A DNA stretch of 64,000 bases from positions 17,374,501 to 17,438,500 of the forward strand of contig NC_079882.1 of assembly GCF_029227915.1 (NCBI RefSeq). The letters run 5' to 3'. This DNA is from Hydractinia symbiolongicarpus. Lineage: Eukaryota; Cnidaria; Hydrozoa; Anthoathecata; Hydractiniidae. Both the position numbers and the translations under genes were made by a program. The notes beneath the pieces were generated by a model. The model was given only the letters and a program-made list of their open reading frames with translations, searched no databases and was not told the DNA's origin. This document shows, piece after piece, positions 10,831 to 23,990 of the stretch. How positions within the stretch are numbered: position 1 is the first letter of the stretch; each line of letters opens with the position of its first letter.

Positions 10831-13800
10831 GTAAAACAACAGCACTAATGAAAACGACTTGGGAGGTTGTAGCGCATTGAGACTGGAACGACTAGTCCAA
10901 TGGTAACCTGCACAGGCAGATTGAACCACGCGATTTACGTGTGAGGCCTCTATTAGACTGCAAAAGGCCAAAAAACAGCCTTTATAGGACTGTGCAGGCA
11001 GTTAAGAGTGTTCTAAGGCCACGGCGCTAAGGAAAACCACTTGGAACGTTGTAGTGCATTGAGACTGGAAGGAATAGTCCAATGGTAACCTGCGCAGGCA
11101 GATGGAAACACGTGATTTACGTGTGAGGACTTTAATTGACTGCAAAAGGCCATATTACAGCCTTTATAGGACTGTGCACGTAGTTAAGAGTGTTGTAAAG
11201 CAAAGGCGCCAATGAAAACGACTTTGGACGTTGTAGCGCATTGAGACTGTAAGGACTAGGCCAATGGTAACCTGTAAAGACAGGTGAAACCACGTGATTT
11301 ACGTGTGAGGCCTTTATTAGACTGCAAAAGGCCATATTACAGCCTTTATAGGACTGTGCACGTAGTTAAGAGTGTTCTAAGGCAACTTCGCCAATGCAAA
11401 CGACCTGGGACGTTGTAGTGCATTGAGACTGGAAGGAATAGTCCAATGGTAACCTGCGCAGGCAGATGGAACCACGTGATTTACGTGTGAGGCTTTTATT
11501 AGACTGCAAAAGGCCATATTACGGCCTTTATAGGACTGTGCACGTAGTTAAGAGTGTTGTAAAGCAATGGCGCTAATGAAAAAGACTTGGGACGTTGTAG
11601 CACATGGAGACTGGAAGGACTAGACCAATGGTAACCTGCGCAGGCAGGTGAAACCACGTGATTTACGTATGAAGCCTTTACTAGACTGCAAAAGGCCAAA
11701 TTACAGCCTTTATAGGACTGTGCACGTAGTTAAGAGTGTTGTAAGGCAACGGCGCTAATGAAAACGACTTGGGACGTTGTAGCGCATTCAAATTGGAAGG
11801 ACTAGGCCAATGGTAACCTGCGCAGACCGGTGAAACCACGTGATTTACGTGTGAGGCCTTTATTAGACTGCAAAAGGCCATATTACAGCCTTTATAGGGC
11901 TGTGCACGTAAGAGTTAAGAGTGTTGTATAGCAATGGCGTTAATGAAAACGATTTGGGACGTTGTAGCGCATTGAGACTGTAAGGACTAGACCAATTGTA
12001 ATCTGTGCAGACAGGTTAAACCACGTGATTTACGTGTGAGGCCTTTAATAGACTGCAAAAGGCCATATTACAGCCTTTATAGGACTGTGCACGTAGTTAA
12101 GAGTGTTGTAAAGCAACGGCGCCAACGAAAACGACTTGGGACGTTGTAGCGCATTGAGACTGTAAGGACTAGGCCAATGGTAACCTGCGCAGACAGGTGA
12201 AACCACGTGATTTACGTGTGAGGCTTTTATTAGACTGCAAAAGGCCATATTACAGCCTTTACAGGACTGTGCACGTAGTTAAGAGTGTTGTAAAGCAATG
12301 GCGCCAATGAAAAAGACTTGGGACGTTGTAGCACATGGAGACTGGAACGACTAGACCACTGGTAACCTGCGCAGACCGGTGAAACCATTTGATTTACGTC
12401 TGAGGCCTTTATTAGACTGCAAAAGGCCATATTACAGCCTTTACAGGACTGTGCACGTAGTTAAGAGTGTTGTAAAGCAACAGCACTAATGAAAACGACT
12501 TGGGAGGTTGTAGCGCATTGAGACTGGAACGACTAGTCCCATGGTAACCTGCACAGGCAGATGGAACCACGTGATTTACGTGTGAGGCCTCTATTAGACT
12601 GCAAAAGGCCAAATAACAGCCTTTATAGGACTGTGCAGGTAGTTAAGAGTGTTCTAAGGCCACGGCGCTAAGGAAAACCACTTGGAACGTTGTAGTGCAT
12701 TGAGACTGGAAGGAATAGTCCAATGGTAACCTGCGCAGGCAGATGGAACCACGTGATTTACGTGTGAGGACTTTAATAGACTGCAAAAGGCCATATTTCA
12801 GCCTTTATAGGACTGTGCACGTAGTTAAGAGTGTTGTAAAGCAACGGCGCCAATGAAAACGACTTGGGACGTTGTAGCGCATTGAGACAGTAAGGACTAG
12901 GCCAATGGTAACCTGTGCAGACAGGTGAAACCATTTGATTTACGTCTGAGGCCTTTATTAGACTGAAAAAGGCCATATTACAGCCTTTATAAGACTGTGC
13001 ACGTAGTTAAGAGTGTTGTAAAACAACAGCACTAATGAAAACGACTTGGGAGGTTGTAGCGCATTGAGACTGGAACGACTAGTCCAATGGTAACCTGCAC
13101 AGGCAGATGGAACCACGCGATTTACGTGTGAGGCCTCTATTAGACTGCAAAAGGCCAAAAAACAGCCTTTATAGGACTGTGCAGGCAGTTAAGAGTGTTC
13201 TAAGGCCACGGCGCTAAGGAAAACCACTTGGAACGTTGTAGTGCATTGAGACTGGAAGGAATAGTCCAATGGTAACCTGCGCAGGCAGATGGAAACACGT
13301 GATTTACGTGTGAGGACTTTAATTGACTGCAAAAGGCCATATTACAGCCTTTATAGGACTGTGCACGTAGTTAAGAGTGTTGTAAAGCAAAGGCGCCAAT
13401 GAAAACGACTTGGGACGTTGTAGCGCATTGAGACTGTAAGGACTAGGCCAATGGTAACCTGTGCAGACATGTGAAACCACGTGATTTACGTGTGAGGCCT
13501 TTATTAGACTGCAAAAGGCCATATTACAGCCTTTATAGGACTGTGCACGTAGTTAAGAGTGTTCTAAGGCAACTTCGCCAATGCAAACGACCTGGGACGT
13601 TGTAGTGCATTGAGACTGGAAGGAATAGTCCAATGGTAACCTGCGCAGGCAGATGGAACCACGTGATTTACGTGTGAGGCTTTTATTAGACTGCAAAAGG
13701 CCATATTACGGCCTTTATAGGACTGTGCACGTAGTTAAGAGTGTTGTAAAGCAATGGCGCTAATGAAAAAGACTTGGGACGTTGTAGCACATGGAGACTG

Positions 13801-16600
13801 GAAGGACTAGACCAATGGTAACCTGCGCAGGCAGGTGAAACCACGTGATTTACGTATGAAGCCTTTACTAGACTGCAAAAGGCCAAATTACAGCCTTTAT
13901 AGGACTGTGCACGTAGTTAAGAGTGTTGTAAGGCAACGGCGCTAATGAAAACGACTTGGGACGTTGTAGCGCATTCAAATTGGAAGGACTAGGCCAATGG
14001 TAACCTGCGCAGACCGGTGAAACCACGTGATTTACGTGTGAGGCCTTTATTAGACTGCAAAAGGCCATATTACAGCCTTTATAGGGCTGTGCACGTAAGA
14101 GTTAAGAGTGTTGTATAGCAATGGCGTTAATGAAAACGATTTGGGACGTTGTAGCGCATTGAGACTGTAAGGACTAGACCAATTGTAATGTGTGCAGACA
14201 GGTTAAACCACGTGATTTACGTGTGAGGCCTTTAATAGACTGCAAAAGGCCATATTACAGCCTTTATAGGACGGTGCACGTAGTTAAGAGTGTTGTAAAG
14301 CAACGGCGCCAACGAAAACGACTTGGGACGTTGTAGCGCATTGAGACTGTAAGGACTAGGCCAATGGTAACCTGCGCAGACAGGTGAAACCACGTGATTT
14401 ACGTGTGAGGCTTTTATTAGACTGCAAAAAGCCATATTACAGCCTTTACAGGACTGTGCACGTAGTTAAGAGTGTTGTAAAGCAATGGCGCCAATGAAAA
14501 AGACTTGGGACGTTGTAGCACATGGAGACTGGAACGACTAGACCACTGGTAACCTGCGCAGACTGGTGAAACCATTTGATTTACGTCTGAGGCCTTTATT
14601 AGACTGCAAAAGGCCATATTACAGCCTTTACAGGACTGTGCACGTAGTTAAGAGTGTTGTAAAGCAACAGCACTAATGAAAACGACTTGGGAGGTTGTAG
14701 CGCATTGAGACTGGAACGACTAGTCCCATGGTAACCTGCACAGGCAGATGGAACCACGTGATTTACGTGTGAGGCCTCTATTAGACTGCAAAAGGCCAAA
14801 TAACAGCCTTTATAGGACTGTGCAGGTAGTTAAGAGTGTTCTAAGGCCACGGCGCTAAGGAAAACCACTTGGAACGTTGTAGTGCATTGAGACTGGAAGG
14901 AATAGTCCAATGGTAACCTGCGCAGGCAGATGGAACCACGTGATTTACGTGTGAGGACTTTAATAGACTGCAAAAGGCCATATTTCAGCCTTTATAGGAC
15001 TGTGCACGTAGTTAAGAGTGTTGTAAAGCAACGGCGCCAATGAAAACGACTTGGGACGTTGTAGCGCATTGAGACAGTAAGGACTAGGCCAATGGTAACC
15101 TGTGCAGACAGGTGAAACCACGTGATTTACGTGTGAGGCCTTTATTAGACTGCAAAAGGCCATATTACAGCCTTTATAAGACTGTGCACGTAGTTAAGAG
15201 TGTTGTAAAACAACAGCACTAATGAAAACGACTTGGGAGGTTGTAGCGCATTGAGACTGGAACGACTAGTCCAATGGTAACCTGCACAGGCAGATGGAAC
15301 CACGTGATTTACGTGTGAGGCCTCTATTAGACTGCAAAAGGCCAAAAAACAGCCTTTATAGGACTGTGCAGGCAGTTAAGAGTGTTCTAAGGCCACGGCG
15401 CTAAGGAAAACCACTTGGAACGTTGTAGTGCATTGAGACTGGAAGGAATAGTCCAATGGTAACCTGCGCAGGCAGATGGAAACACGTGATTTACGTGTGA
15501 GGACTTTAATTGACTGCAAAAGGCCATATTACAGCCTTTATAGGACTGTGCACGTAGTTAAGAGTGTTGTAAAGCAAAGGCGCCAATGAAAACGACTTGG
15601 GACGTTGTAGCGCATTGAGACTGTAAGGACTAGGCCAATGGTAACCTGTGCAGACATGTGAAACCACGTGATTTACGTGTGAGGCCTTTATTAGACTGCA
15701 AAAGGCCATATTACAGCCTTTATAGGACTGTGCACGTAGTTAAGAGTGTTCTAAGGCAACTTCGCCAATGCAAACGACCTGGGACGTTGTAGTGCATTGA
15801 GACTGGAAGGAATAGTCCAATGGTAACCTGCGCAGGCAGATGGAACCACGTGATTTACGTGTGAGGCTTTTATTAGACTGCAAAAGGCCATATTACGGCC
15901 TTTATAGGACTGTGCACGTAGTTAAGAGTGTTGTAAAGCAATGGCGCTAATGAAAAAGACTTGGGACGTTGTAGCACATGGAGACTGGAAGGACTAGACC
16001 AATGGTAACCTGCGCAGGCAGGTGAAACCACGTGATTTACGTATGAAGCCTTTACTAGACTGCAAAAGGCCAAATTACAGCCTTTATAGGACTGTGCACG
16101 TAGTTAAGAGTGTTGTAAGGCAACGGCGCTAATGAAAACGACTTGGGACGTTGTAGCGCATTCAAATTGGAAGGACTAGGCCAATGGTAACCTGCGCAGA
16201 CCGGTGAAACCACGTGATTTACGTGTGAGGCCTTTATTAGACTGCAAAAGGCCATAATACAGCCTTTATAGGGCTGTGCACGTAAGAGTTAAGAGTGTTG
16301 TATAGCAATGGCGTTAATGAAAACGATTTGGGACGTTGTAGCGCATTGAGACTGTAAGGACTAGACCAATTGTAACCTGTGCAGACAGGTTAAACCACGT
16401 GATTTACGTGTGAGGTCTTTAATAGACTGCAAAAGGCCATATTACAGCCTTTATAGGACTGTGCACGTAGTTAAGAGTGTTGTAAAGCAACGGCGCCAAC
16501 GAAAACGACTTGGGACGTTGTAGCGCATTGAGACTGTAAGGACTAGGCCAATGGTAACCTGCGCAGACAGGTGAAACCACGTGATTTACGTGTGAGGCCT
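10172..16600 (+). repeat. 12-monomer higher-order repeat, 2,187 bp, about three copies
   Basis: Copies run at 10,172-12,358, 12,359-14,545 and 14,546 to about 16,600 (truncated). All landmarks recur at 2,187 bp, which is 12 x 182 plus 3; the extra 3 bp is the CGTAAGAGTTAAGAG monomer near 11,908, 14,095 and 16,282. Copies 2 and 3 begin with a chimeric monomer whose joint lies at 12,356-12,358 (repeated at 14,543-14,545). The first copy joins ordinary flanking satellite and shows where the expansion started. Copies 2 and 3 are nearly identical by eye. Confidence 0.9.
12934..12946 (+). other. Candidate gene-conversion tract in HOR copy 2
   Basis: Copies 1 and 3 read CCACGTGATTTACGTGTG at this place (10,745 and 15,118). 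Copy 2 reads CCATTTGATTTACGTCTG: three diagnostic bases (12,934, 12,935, 12,946) switch together to the type found at 10,197 or 12,388. Flanking diagnostic bases keep the copy-2 pattern. One short conversion from a neighbouring monomer explains all three changes. Confidence 0.65.
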
Positions 16601-18810
16601 TTATTAGACTGCAAAAGGCCATATTACAGCCTTTATAGGACTGTGCACGTAGTTAAGAGTGTTCTAAGGCAACTTCGCCAATGCAAACGACCTGGGACGT
16701 TGTAGTGCATTGAGACTGGAAGGAATAGTCCAATGGTGACCTGCGCAGGCAGATGGAACCACGTGATTTACGTGTGAGGCTTTTATTAGACTGCAAAAGG
16801 CCATATTACAGCCTTTATAGGACTGTGCACGTAGTTAAGAGTGTTGTAAAGCAATGGCGCCAATGAAAAAGACTTGGGACGTTGTAGCACATGGAGACTG
16901 GAACGACTAGACCAATGGTAACCTGCGCAGGCAGGTGAAACCACGTGATTTACGTATGAAGCCTTTACTAGACTGCAAAAGGCCAAATTACAGCCTTTAT
17001 AGGACTGTGCACGTAGTTAAGAGTGTTGTAAGGCAACGGCGCTAATGAAAATGACTTGGGACGTTGTAGCGCATTCAAATTGGAAGGACTAGGCCAATGG
17101 TAACCTGCGCAGGCCGGTGAAACCACGTGATTTACGTGTGAGGCCTTTATTAGACTGCAAAAGGCCATATTACAGCCTTTATAGGGCTGTGCACGTAAGA
17201 GTTAAGAGTGTTGTATAGCAATGACGTTAATGAAAACGATTTGGGACGTTGTAGCGCATTGAGACTGTAAGGACTAGACCAATTGTAACCTGTGCAGACA
17301 GGTTAAACCACGTGATTTACGTGTGAGGCCTTTATTAGACTGCAAAAGGCCATATTACAGCCTTTATAGGACTGTGCACGTAGTTAAGAGTGTTGTAAAG
17401 CAACGGCGCCAATGAAAACGACTTGGGACGTTGTAGCGCATTGAGACTGTAAGGACTAGGCCAATGGTAACCTGCGCAGACAGGTGAAACCACGTGATTT
17501 ACGTGTGAGGCCTTCATTAGACTGCAAAAGGCCATATTACAGCCTTTATAGGACTGTGCACGTAGTTAAGAGTGTTCTAAGGCAACTTCGCCAATGCAAA
17601 CGACCTGGGACGTTGTAGTGCATTGAGACTGGAAGGAATAGTCCAATGGTGACCTGCGCAGGCAGATGGAACCACGTGATTTACGTGTGAGGCTTTTATT
17701 AGACTGCAAAAGGCCATATTACAGCCTTTATAGGACTGTGCACGTAGTTAAGAGTGTTGTAAAGCAATGGCGCAAATGAAAAAGACTTGGGACGTTGTAG
17801 CACATAGAGACTGGAACGACTAGACCAATGGTAACCTGCGCAGGCAGGTGAAACCACGTGATTTACGTATGAAGCCTTTACTAGACTGCAAAAGGCCAAA
17901 TTACAGCCTTTATAGGACTGTGCACGTAGTTAAGAGTGTTGTAAGGCAACGGCGCTAATGAAAATGACTTGGGACGTTGTAGCGCATTCAAATTGGAAGG
18001 ACTAGGCCAATGGTAACCTGCGCAGGCCGGTGAAACCACGTGATTTACGTGTGAGGCCTTTATTAGACTGCAAAAGGCCATATTACAGCCTTTATAGGGC
18101 TGTGCACGTAAGAGTTAAGAGTGTTGTATAGCAATGACGTTAATGAAAACGATTTGGGACGTTGTAGCGCATTGAGACTGTAAGGACTAGACCAATTGTA
18201 ACCTGTGCAGACAGGTTAAACCACGTGATTTACGTGTGAGGCCTTTATTAGACTGCAAAAGGCCATATTACAGCCTTTATAGGACTGTGCACGTAGTTAA
18301 GAGTGTTGTAAAGCAACGGCGCCAATGAAAACGACTTGGGACGTTGTAGCGCATTGAGACTGTAAGGACTAGGCCAATGGTAACCTGCGCAGACAGGTGA
18401 AACCACGTGATTTACGTGTGAGGCCTTTATTAGACTGCAAAAGGCCATATTACAGCCTTTATAGGACTGTGCACGTAGTTAAGAGTGTTCTAAGGCAACT
18501 TCGCCAATAAAAACGACTTGGGACGTTGTAGTGCATTGAGACCGGAAGGAATAGTCCAATGGTAACCTGCGCAGGCAGATGGAACCACGTGATTTACGTG
18601 TGAGGCTTTTATTAGACTGCAAAAGGCCATATTACGGCCTTTTTAGGACTGTGCACGTAGTTAAGAGTGTTGTAAAGCAATGGCGCTAATGAAAACGACT
18701 TGGGACGTTGTAGCACATGGAGACTGGAAGGACTAGACCAATGGTAACCTGCGCAGGCAGGTGAAACCACGTGATTTACGTATGAAGCCTTTACTAGACT
18801 GCAAAAGGCC
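15580..18810 (+). repeat. 5-monomer higher-order repeat, 913 bp, about 3.5 copies
   Basis: Landmarks recur at 913 bp (5 x 182 + 3): the ORFs at 15,873, 16,786, 17,699 and 18,612, and the 3-bp insertion at 16,282, 17,195 and 18,107. The five monomers are a subset of the 12-monomer unit, so this array probably arose by a secondary expansion at the right end of the 12-mer block. The last copy shows more differences (CCAATAAAAACG replacing CCAATGCAAACG near 18,505). Confidence 0.88.
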
Positions 18811-21800
18811 ATATTACAGCCTTTATAGGACAGTGCACGTAGTTAAGAGTGTCTTAAGGCAACGGCGCTAATGAAAACGACTTGGGACGTTGTAACCTAT
18901 TGAGACTGGAAGGACTAGGCCAATGGTAACCTACGCCGACAGGTGAAACCACGTGATTTACGTGTGAGGCCTTTATTAGACTGCAAAAGGCCATAATACA
19001 GCCTTTATAGGACTGTGCACGTAATTAAGAGTGTTGTAAAGCAACGGCGCTAATGAAAACGACTTGGGAATTTGTAGCGCATTGTGACTGGAAGGAATAG
19101 CCCAATAGAAACCTGCACAGGCAAATGGAACCACGTGATTTACGTGTGAGGCCTTTATTAGACTGCAAAAGGCAATATTGCAGCCTTTATAGGACTGTGC
19201 ACGTAGTTAAGAGTTTTTTAAGGCAACTTCGCCAATGAAAACGACTTGGGACGTTGTAGAGCATTGAGACTGGAAGGACTAGGTCAATGGTAACCTGCAC
19301 AGACAGGTGAAACCACGTGATTTACGTGTGAGGCTTTTATTAGACTGCAAAAGGTCATATTACAGCCTTTATAGGACTGTGCACGTAGTTAAGAGTGTTC
19401 TAAGGCAACTTCGCCAATGAAAACGACTTGGGACGTTGTAGAGCATTGAGACTGGAAGGACTAGGTCAATGGTAACCTGCACAGACCTGTGAAACCACGT
19501 GATTAACGTGTGAGGCCTTTACTAGACTGCAAAGGGCCATATTACAGCCTTTATAGGACTGTGCACGTAGTTAAGAGTGTCTTAAGGCAACGGCGCAAAT
19601 GAAAGCGAATTGAGACGTTGTAGCACATTGAGACTGGAAGGATTAGGCCAATGGTAACCTGCGCAGGCATGTGAAACCACGTGATTTACGTGTGAAGCCT
19701 TTATTAGACTGCAAAAGGCCATATTACAGCCTTTATAGGACTGTGCGCGTAGTTAAGAGTGCTGTAAAGCAACGGCGCCAATGAAAACGACTTGGGACGT
19801 TGTGGCGCATTGAGACTGTAAGGACTAGGCCAATGGTAACCTGCGCAGACAGGTGAAACCACGTGATTTACGCGTGAGGCCTTTATTAGACTGCAAAAGG
19901 CCATATTACAGCCTTTATGGGACTGTGCACGTAGTTAAGAGTGTTCTAAGGCAACTTCGCCAATGAAAACGACTTGGGACGTTGTAGCGCATTGAGACTG
20001 TAAGGACTAGGCCAATGGTAACCTATGCAGACAGGTGAAACCACGTGATTTACGTGTGAGGCCTTTATTAGACTGCAAAAGGCCATATTACAGCCTTTAT
20101 AGGACTGTGGACAAAGTTAGGTGTGTTCTAAGGCAACGGCGCTAATGAAAACGACTTGGGACGTTGTAGCGCATTGAGACTGGAAGGACTACGCCAATGG
20201 TAACCTGCGCAGACCGGTGAAACCACGTGATTTACGTGTGAGGCCTTTCTTAGACTGCAAAAGGCCATATTACAGCCTTTATAGGACTGTGCACGTATTT
20301 AAGAGTGTTGTAAGGCAACAGCGATAATGAAAACAACTTGAGACGTTGTAGCGCATTTAGACTGGAAGGAATAGTCCACTGGTAACCTGCGCAGACCGGT
20401 GAAACCATTTGATTTACGTCTGAGGCCTTTATTAGACTGCAAAAGGCCATTTTACAGCCTTTACAGGACTGTGCACGTGGTTAAGAGTGTTGTAAAGCAA
20501 CAGCACTAATGAAAACGACTTGGGAGGTTGTAGCGCATTGAGACTGGAACGACTAGTCCAATGGTAACCTGCACAGGCAGATGGAACGACGTGATTTACG
20601 TGTGAGGCCTCTATTAGACTGCAAAAGGCCAAATAACAGCCTTTATAGGACTGTGCAGGTAGTTAAGAGTGTTCTAAGGCCACGGCGCTAAGGAAAACCA
20701 CTTGGAACGTTGTAGTGCATTGAGACTGGAAGGAATAGTCCCATGGTAACCTGCGCAGGCAGATGGAACCACGTGATTTACGTGTGAGGACTTTAATAGA
20801 CTGCAAAAGACCATATTACAGCCTTTATAGGACTGTGCACGTAGTTAAGAGTGTTGTAAAGCAACGGCGCCAATGAAAACGACTTGGGACGTTGTAGCGC
20901 ATTGAGACTGTAAGGACTAGGCCAATGGTAACCTGTGCAGACAGGTGAAACCACGTGATTTACGTGTGAGGCCTTTATTAGACTGCAAAAGGCCATATTA
21001 CAGCCTTTATAGGACTGTGCACTTAGTTAAGAGTGTTGTAAAGCAATGTCGCTAATGAAAAAGACTTGGGACGTTGTAGCACATGGAGACTGGAAGGACT
21101 AGACCAATGGTAACCTGCGCAGGCAGGTGAAACCACGTGATTTACGTATGAAGCCTTTACTAGACTGCAAAAGGCCAATTTAAAGCCTTTATAGGACTGT
21201 GCACGTAGTTAAGAGTGTTGTAAGGCAACGGCGCTAATGAAAACGACTTGAGACGTTGCAGCACATTGAGACTGGAAGGACTAGGCTAATGGAAACCTGC
21301 ACAGGCAAATGAAACCACGTGATTTACGTGTGAGGCCTTTATTAGACTGCAAAAGGCCAAATTACAGCCTTTATAGGACTGTGCACGTAGTTAAGAGTGT
21401 TGTAAGGCAACAGCGCTAATGAAAACGACTTGGGACGTTGTAGCGCATTGAGACTGGAACGACTAGTCCAATGGTAACCTGCACAGGCAGATGGAACCAC
21501 GTGATTTACGTGTGAGGCCTTTATTAGACTGCAAAAGACCAAATTACAGCCTTTATAGGACTGTGCACGTAGTTAAGAGTGTTCTAAGGCAACTTCGCCA
21601 ATGAAAACGACTTGGGACGTTGTAGCGCATTGAGACTGTAAGGACTAGGCCAATGGTAACCTACGCAGACAGGTGAAACCACGTGATTTACGTATGAAGC
21701 ATTTACTAGACCGCAAAAGGCCAAATTACAGCCTTTATAGGACTGTGCACGTAGTTAAGAGTGTCTTAAGGCAACGGCACTAATGAAAACGACTTGAGAC

Positions 21801-23990
21801 ATTGTAGCACATTGAGACTGGAAGGACTAGGCCAATGGAAACCTGAACAGGCAAATGGAACCACGTGATTTACGTGTGAGGCCTTTATTAGACTGCAAAA
21901 GGCCATAATACAGCCTTTATATGACTGTGGACGAATTTAAGAGTGTTCTAAGGCAACTTCGCTAATGAAAACTACTTGGGACGTTGTAGCACATTGAGAC
22001 TGGAAGGACTAGGCTAATGGAAACCTGCACAGGCAAATGAAACCACGTGATTTACGTGTGAGGCCTTTATTAGACTGCAAAAGGCCAAATTACAGCCTTT
22101 ATAGGACTGTGCACGTAGTTAAGAGTGTTCTAAGGCAACTTCGCCAATGAAAACGACTTGGGACGTTGTAGCGCATTGAGACTGTAAGGACTAGGCCAAT
22201 GGTAACCTGCGCAGACAGGTGAAACCACGTGATTTACGTATGAAGCATTTACTAGACCGCAAAAGGCCAAATTACAGCCTTTATAGGACTGTGCACGTAG
22301 TTAAGAGTGTCTTAAGGCAACGGCTCTAATGAAAACGACTTGAGACGTTGTAGCACATTGAGACTGGAAGGACTAGGCTAATGGAAACCTGCACAGGCAA
22401 ATGAAACCACGTGATTTACGTGTGAGGCCTTTATTAGACTGAAAAAGGCCATATTACAGCCTTTATAGGACTGTGCACGTAGTTAAGAGTGTTGTAAAGC
22501 AACGGCGCCAATGAAAACGACTTGGGACGTTGTAGCGCATTGAGACTGTAAGGACTAGGCCAATGGTAACCTGCACAGACAGGTTAAACCACGTGATTTA
22601 CGTGTGAGGCCTTTATTAGACTGCAAAAGGCCATATTACAGCCTTTATAGGACTGTGCACGTAGTTATGAGTGTTCTAAGGCAACTTCGCCAATGAAAAC
22701 GACTTGGGACGTTGTAGTGCATTGAGACTGGAAGGAATAGTCCAATGGTAACCTGCGCAGGCAGATGGAACCACGTGATTTACGTGTGAGGCTTTTATTA
22801 GACTGCAAAAGACCATATTACAGCCTTTATAGGACTGTGCACGTAGTTAAGAGTGTTGTAAAGCAATGGCGCTAATGAAAACGACTTGGGACGTTGTAGC
22901 ACATGGAGACTGGAAGGACTAGACCAATGGTAACCTGCGCAGGCAGGTGAAACCACGTGATTTACGTATGAAGCCTTTACTAGACTGCAAAAGGCCAAAT
23001 TACAGCCTTTATAGGACTGTGCACGTAGTTAAGAGTGTTGTAAGGCAACGGCGCTAATGAAAACGACTTGGGACGTTGTAGCACATTGAGACTGTAAGGA
23101 CTAGGCCAATGGTAACCTGCGCAGACAGGTGAAACCACGTGATTTACGTGTGAGGCTTTTATTAGACTGCAAAAGGTCATATTACAGCCTTTATAGGACT
23201 GTGCACGTAGTTAAGAGTGTTCTAAGGCAACTTCGCCAATGAAAACGACTTGGCACGTTGTAGCGCATTGAGACTGTAAGGACTAGGCCAATGGTAACCT
23301 ACGCAGACAGGTGAAACCACGTGATTTTCGTATGAAGCATTTACTAGACAGCAAAAGACCAAATTACAGCCTTTATAGGACCGTGCACGTAGTTAAGAGT
23401 GTCTTAAGGCAACGGCACTAATGAAAACGACTTAAGACGTTGTAGCACATTGAGACTGGAAGGACTAGGCCAATGGAAACCTTCACAGGCAAATGGAACC
23501 ACGTGATTTACGTGTGAGGCCTTTATTAGACTGCAAAAGGCCATAATACAGCCTTTATAGGACTGTGGACGAAGTTAAGAGTGTTCTAAGGCAACTTCGC
23601 TAATGAAAACTATTTGGGACGTTGTAGCGCATTGAGACTGGAAGGACTACGCCATTGGTAACCTGCGCAGACCGGTGAAACCACGTGATTTACGTGTGAG
23701 GCCTTTATTAGACTGCAAAAGGCCATATTACAGCCTTTATAGGACTGTGCACGTAGTTAAGAGTGTAGTAAGGCAACGGCGGTAATGAAAACGACTTGGG
23801 ACGTTGTAGTGCATTGAGACTGGAAGGACTAGGTCAATGGTGACCTGCGCAGACCGCTGAAACCACGTGATTAACGTGTGAGGCCTTTATTAGACTGCAA
23901 AGGGCCATATTACAGCCTTTGTAGGACAGTGCACGTAGTTAAGAGTGTCTTAAGGCAACGGCGCTAATGAAAACGACTTGGGACGTTGTA
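18811..23990 (+). repeat. Diverged mosaic satellite with mixed short duplications
   Basis: No HOR copy is repeated twice in a row over a long stretch. It contains the second M4 copy (19,487-21,037); two adjacent monomers sharing the rare TAGAGCATTG (19,258 and 19,440); three monomers with GCTAATGGAAACC and CAAATGAAACC (21,261, 21,989, 22,353); and three with the unique GAAGCATTTACTAGAC (21,695, 22,241, 23,333). Single-copy substitutions are more frequent than in the neighbouring domains. All monomers remain 182 bp. No gene or inserted element is visible. Confidence 0.8.
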
